Below are positions 61,546 through 64,000 of a stretch of 64,000 bases of DNA, piece by piece. The DNA comes from Methylomicrobium lacus LW14 (GTDB lineage: Bacteria > Pseudomonadota > Gammaproteobacteria > Methylococcales > Methylomonadaceae). The notes beneath the pieces are model-generated. The model ran no database searches, was not told the origin of the DNA, and saw nothing but the letters and a program-made list of their open reading frames with translations. Location: assembly GCF_000527095.1 (NCBI RefSeq), contig NZ_AZUN01000001.1, positions 2,583,501 to 2,647,500 on the forward strand. Reading direction: 5' to 3'. The position numbers were made by a program, and so were the translations under genes. How positions within the stretch are numbered: the first letter of the stretch is position 1; every line of letters begins with the position of its first letter.

Positions 61546-64000
61546 TTATTCCGCATCGCTCAGCATAGAGAGATAATTCTCAAATCGATTCACCGCATCG
61601 GCCAGTAACTGAAAGCCCAGGCATACGGCATCGTGATCGTTCTGCTTCGCGGCCTGCTCGATAGCTGCATAAGCGCTCGCGAGTTCGCGCGCCCCCACCA
61701 TTCTGCTCGCACCCTTGATGCGATGCGCCGCGTATGCCGTCCCTGCCATATCGGCCTGCTCGAAACGAGCTTGCAACTGCTCAAGATCGTTGCGCTGATG
61801 GCTTTGAAACTTGCGCAGCAGGTCGATCTGCCCGGCCCTGTCCGGCACCGTTTCGGAAAGGTCGGAAAAATCAACCGGAGGATCGGCATTTTGTTGGGGA
61901 GGCTTACGATGCGTCTGCTTCTCGACCTCACCAAGCCCGGGAAGCCAACGCAGCAACATGGCCCGCAAGGTTTTCAGGTTGGTCGGTTTGACCATCACTT
62001 CATCCATGCCGGCAACGCGGCAGCGTTCGTTTTCCTCGCCAAGGGCGTTCGCCGTACAGGCAATAATCGGCAGGCGAGGACGCGCTTCCAATCGTTCATC
62101 CTTCCGGATGGCCCTGGCCAATTCATAGCCGTCCATATTGGGCATATGGCAATCGGTAATGATTGCTGCGATCGATCGGCTCCGCCACAACGCCAATGCT
62201 GACTCGCCGTCTTGTGCGGATTCGACGCGCAGACCGAGCAGTTCTATCTGACGTACCAGCAAGGCAAGATTGACCGGATGATCATCCACGGCAAGCACGA
62301 TCGGAGCTGTGGCGACATCAGCCGCGAGGGGCTCGGTGGGCGAAATCTCGGTGCCTTGCACACATGACGGTATCGTCTTGATCTCGGTCAAAGGCAGGAC
62401 CAGCGTAAGACTGAAGGTCGAGCCCCGTCCCGGGATACTTTCCAGATCGAGGTCGGCGCCCATGATTTCGGCAAGGCGTTTGCAGATCGCCAGGCCGAGT
62501 CCGGTGCCCCCGTACATGCGCGCGGTATTGTCGGTCGCTTGCGTATAGAGCTGGAACAGTCGCGATTTTTGGGCCTGATCGAGGCCGATGCCGGTGTCCT
62601 GGACCGAAAAACGTATTTTTTCAGCGCCCTCAAGCTGTTCGAGCACTTCGGCACGTATTTGTACCGAACCCTGATGGGTGAACTTGATCGCATTGCTGAC
62701 CAGATTATTCAGAATCTGCGAGAGTCTGAGGGAATCGACAAGATGCGCCTTGCCGATCCTCTCATCGACATGCCGCTGCAAAATCAATTTCTTCGCGCTG
62801 GCAACATGCGCATAAGTATTCGCCACATCCTGGAGCAGATGCGCGATGGTGGTCGCCTGCACCGAAAGCCCAAGCATGCCGGCTTCGATCTTTGACCAGT
62901 CGAGAATGTCGCTGAGGATCCGCAGCAGACTATGGCCGGAATTGCGAGCCGATTGCAACGTTTTCTTTTGCTCGTTATCGAGAGGCGTGAGGGCGAGCAA
63001 TTCCAGCATGCCCAGCAATCCGCTCAGCGGCGTGCGGATTTCATGACTCATGGTCGCCAGAAACGAATCTTTCGCGCGGTTGGCAAATTCGGCTTTTTCT
63101 TTCGCCTGTTGCAGCAGTTCTTCGGTGCGCTTGCGCTCGGTGATGTCGCGCACGATGCCGATAAACCGGCGGCTATCGTCCGAGCGCATTTCGCTGACCT
63201 TCAAATCGAGCGGGAAGACGCCACCCTCTTTGCGGCGTCCGTGGACTTCCCGCACCCGGCCTACGATACGTGCCTCTCCGGTGGCGAGATAATGCCTTAA
63301 ATAGCCGTCGTGTTCGCTATGGTAGGGTTCAGGCATCAGCATTTTAATGTTCCTCCCGATGATTTCAGCACCGGCATAATCGAAGATGCGCTCAGCGGCG
63401 GGATTCACCGTCTCGACGATGCCATTTTCGCTGATGGTGATGATGCCGTCCGCGATATTATTGAGGATCGTGCGGATGTGCGTGGCGCTGTCCCGCAAGG
63501 CCTTCTGCGTGGCGTATTCTTCGGAGACGTCGCGGAATACCAATACCGTCCCGATCACCTGCCCCGCGCGGCTCCGAATCGGTGCGCTGCTGTCGGCGAT
63601 CGGATGTTCGCTGCCGTCGCGGGCGATCAAAAGGGTGTGATTGGCCAGCCCCTGCATCGCCCCCTTCGCCAAGGTTTCGAGCACCGGAATGGCGGCCGGT
63701 TGCCGCGTGTCCTGGTTGAGAATTCGAAAAATTTCAGTGACCGGCCGACCTACGGCCTCCTTATCGGGCCAACCGGTAAGCTGTTCCGCACTCGGATTCA
63801 GACGCGTGACCCTCCCCTCGGCGTCCGTCGTCAGTACCGCATCGCCGATCGAATTCAACGTGACAGCAAGATTTTCCTCACTGTTGCGCAGCTTATCGTT
63901 CGCCCTGACCACCTCCTGTGCGCGCTGGTATATTTCAGCTTCCATCTTTTCCATGCGCTCTTGCAGTTCTTCGGTGATAACCCCCTGCTGCTTCAGCCGG
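61546..64000 (-). CDS. Hybrid sensor histidine kinase (PAS-PAS-HK-REC-Hpt), partial
   Basis: The frame continues past 63954 to the right edge (RLKQQGVITEELQERMEK), so the N terminus is missing. Numbered from the Met at 63954: PAS1 about 30-145, PAS2 about 155-275, HisKA His304 (MSHEIRTPLSG), ATPase (VSNAIKFTHQG, DTGIGLDQ), receiver (ITDCHMPNMDGYE) and Hpt (AHRIKGASRMVG). PAS2 contains EHDGYLRHYLATGEARIVGR with His215 and Arg235 20 apart, like FixL. No membrane helix is visible in this part. It is the likely partner of the adjacent EAL regulator. Confidence 0.9.
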   Translation of the reverse strand, partial: RLKQQGVITEELQERMEKMEAEIYQRAQEVVRANDKLRNSEENLAVTLNSIGDAVLTTDAEGRVTRLNPSAEQLTGWPDKEAVGRPVTEIFRILNQDTRQPAAIPVLETLAKGAMQGLANHTLLIARDGSEHPIADSSAPIRSRAGQVIGTVLVFRDVSEEYATQKALRDSATHIRTILNNIADGIITISENGIVETVNPAAERIFDYAGAEIIGRNIKMLMPEPYHSEHDGYLRHYLATGEARIVGRVREVHGRRKEGGVFPLDLKVSEMRSDDSRRFIGIVRDITERKRTEELLQQAKEKAEFANRAKDSFLATMSHEIRTPLSGLLGMLELLALTPLDNEQKKTLQSARNSGHSLLRILSDILDWSKIEAGMLGLSVQATTIAHLLQDVANTYAHVASAKKLILQRHVDERIGKAHLVDSLRLSQILNNLVSNAIKFTHQGSVQIRAEVLEQLEGAEKIRFSVQDTGIGLDQAQKSRLFQLYTQATDNTARMYGGTGLGLAICKRLAEIMGADLDLESIPGRGSTFSLTLVLPLTEIKTIPSCVQGTEISPTEPLAADVATAPIVLAVDDHPVNLALLVRQIELLGLRVESAQDGESALALWRSRSIAAIITDCHMPNMDGYELARAIRKDERLEARPRLPIIACTANALGEENERCRVAGMDEVMVKPTNLKTLRAMLLRWLPGLGEVEKQTHRKPPQQNADPPVDFSDLSETVPDRAGQIDLLRKFQSHQRNDLEQLQARFEQADMAGTAYAAHRIKGASRMVGARELASAYAAIEQAAKQNDHDAVCLGFQLLADAVNRFENYLSMLSDAE

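Noticed and set aside
1..64000. CRISPR arrays, rRNA, tRNA, insertion sequences, prophage
   Set aside because: No regularly spaced repeats, no tRNA-like cloverleaf segments, no transposase or phage structural genes were seen on reading both strands.

Overview
The window looks like chromosomal DNA of a gammaproteobacterium. The order gyrA-serC-pheA-hisC-tyrA-aroA-cmk-rpsA-ihfB is a classic gammaproteobacterial block. The pqqABC genes, a zwf-edd pair (Entner-Doudoroff), class I fructose bisphosphatase and an orphan hoxX suggest an aerobic methylotroph, most likely a type I methanotroph (Methylococcales). That assignment is inference: no methane or methanol oxidation gene lies in the window.

Layout. 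1-4.0 kb: ispG (cut by the left edge), a metallophosphoesterase and a FixL/FixJ-like oxygen-sensing pair. 4.4-7.4 kb: a DUF2934 protein, a stand-alone M41-like metallopeptidase domain and an FtsH-type AAA protease. 7.6-14 kb: a GH19-like lysin, DUF3175, a DUF815 ATPase, fbp, and feoABC behind a Fur-box promoter. 14-18 kb: a hypothetical gene, a TacA-type antitoxin with a frameshifted GNAT toxin, a HerA-like ATPase and slyD. 18.4-29.4 kb: the reverse-strand housekeeping block. 29.6-31 kb: relBE with a palindromic operator, and an XPF/ERCC4-type nuclease. 31-35 kb: NAD genes pncB, pncA and nadC with a flavin reductase. 35-42 kb: cell-wall recycling (mltB, ampD), a DMT exporter, a cold-shock gene, nth, a HugZ-like protein, a HAD hydrolase and a lipoprotein. 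42-46.5 kb: a GlcF-like Fe-S protein, speD, OsmC and small envelope proteins. 46.6-46.8 kb: a strongly structured non-coding segment. 47-54 kb: zwf, edd, a GlxA-type regulator and hoxX. 54-57.5 kb: a P-type ATPase with Na,K-ATPase-like ion-site residues. 57.7-59.6 kb: pqqC, pqqB and pqqA. 60-64 kb: a REC-EAL protein and a hybrid sensor kinase (cut by the right edge) whose second PAS also carries the FixL heme-ligand pattern.

Most of the window is conserved core metabolism, and I see no CRISPR array, prophage, insertion sequence, rRNA or tRNA. The parts most worth following up are the free M41-like domain beside an FtsH paralogue, the bacterial Na,K-ATPase-like pump, the GGA-rich structured RNA candidate, the XPF-type nuclease, the orphan HoxX and the two candidate heme-PAS sensors.
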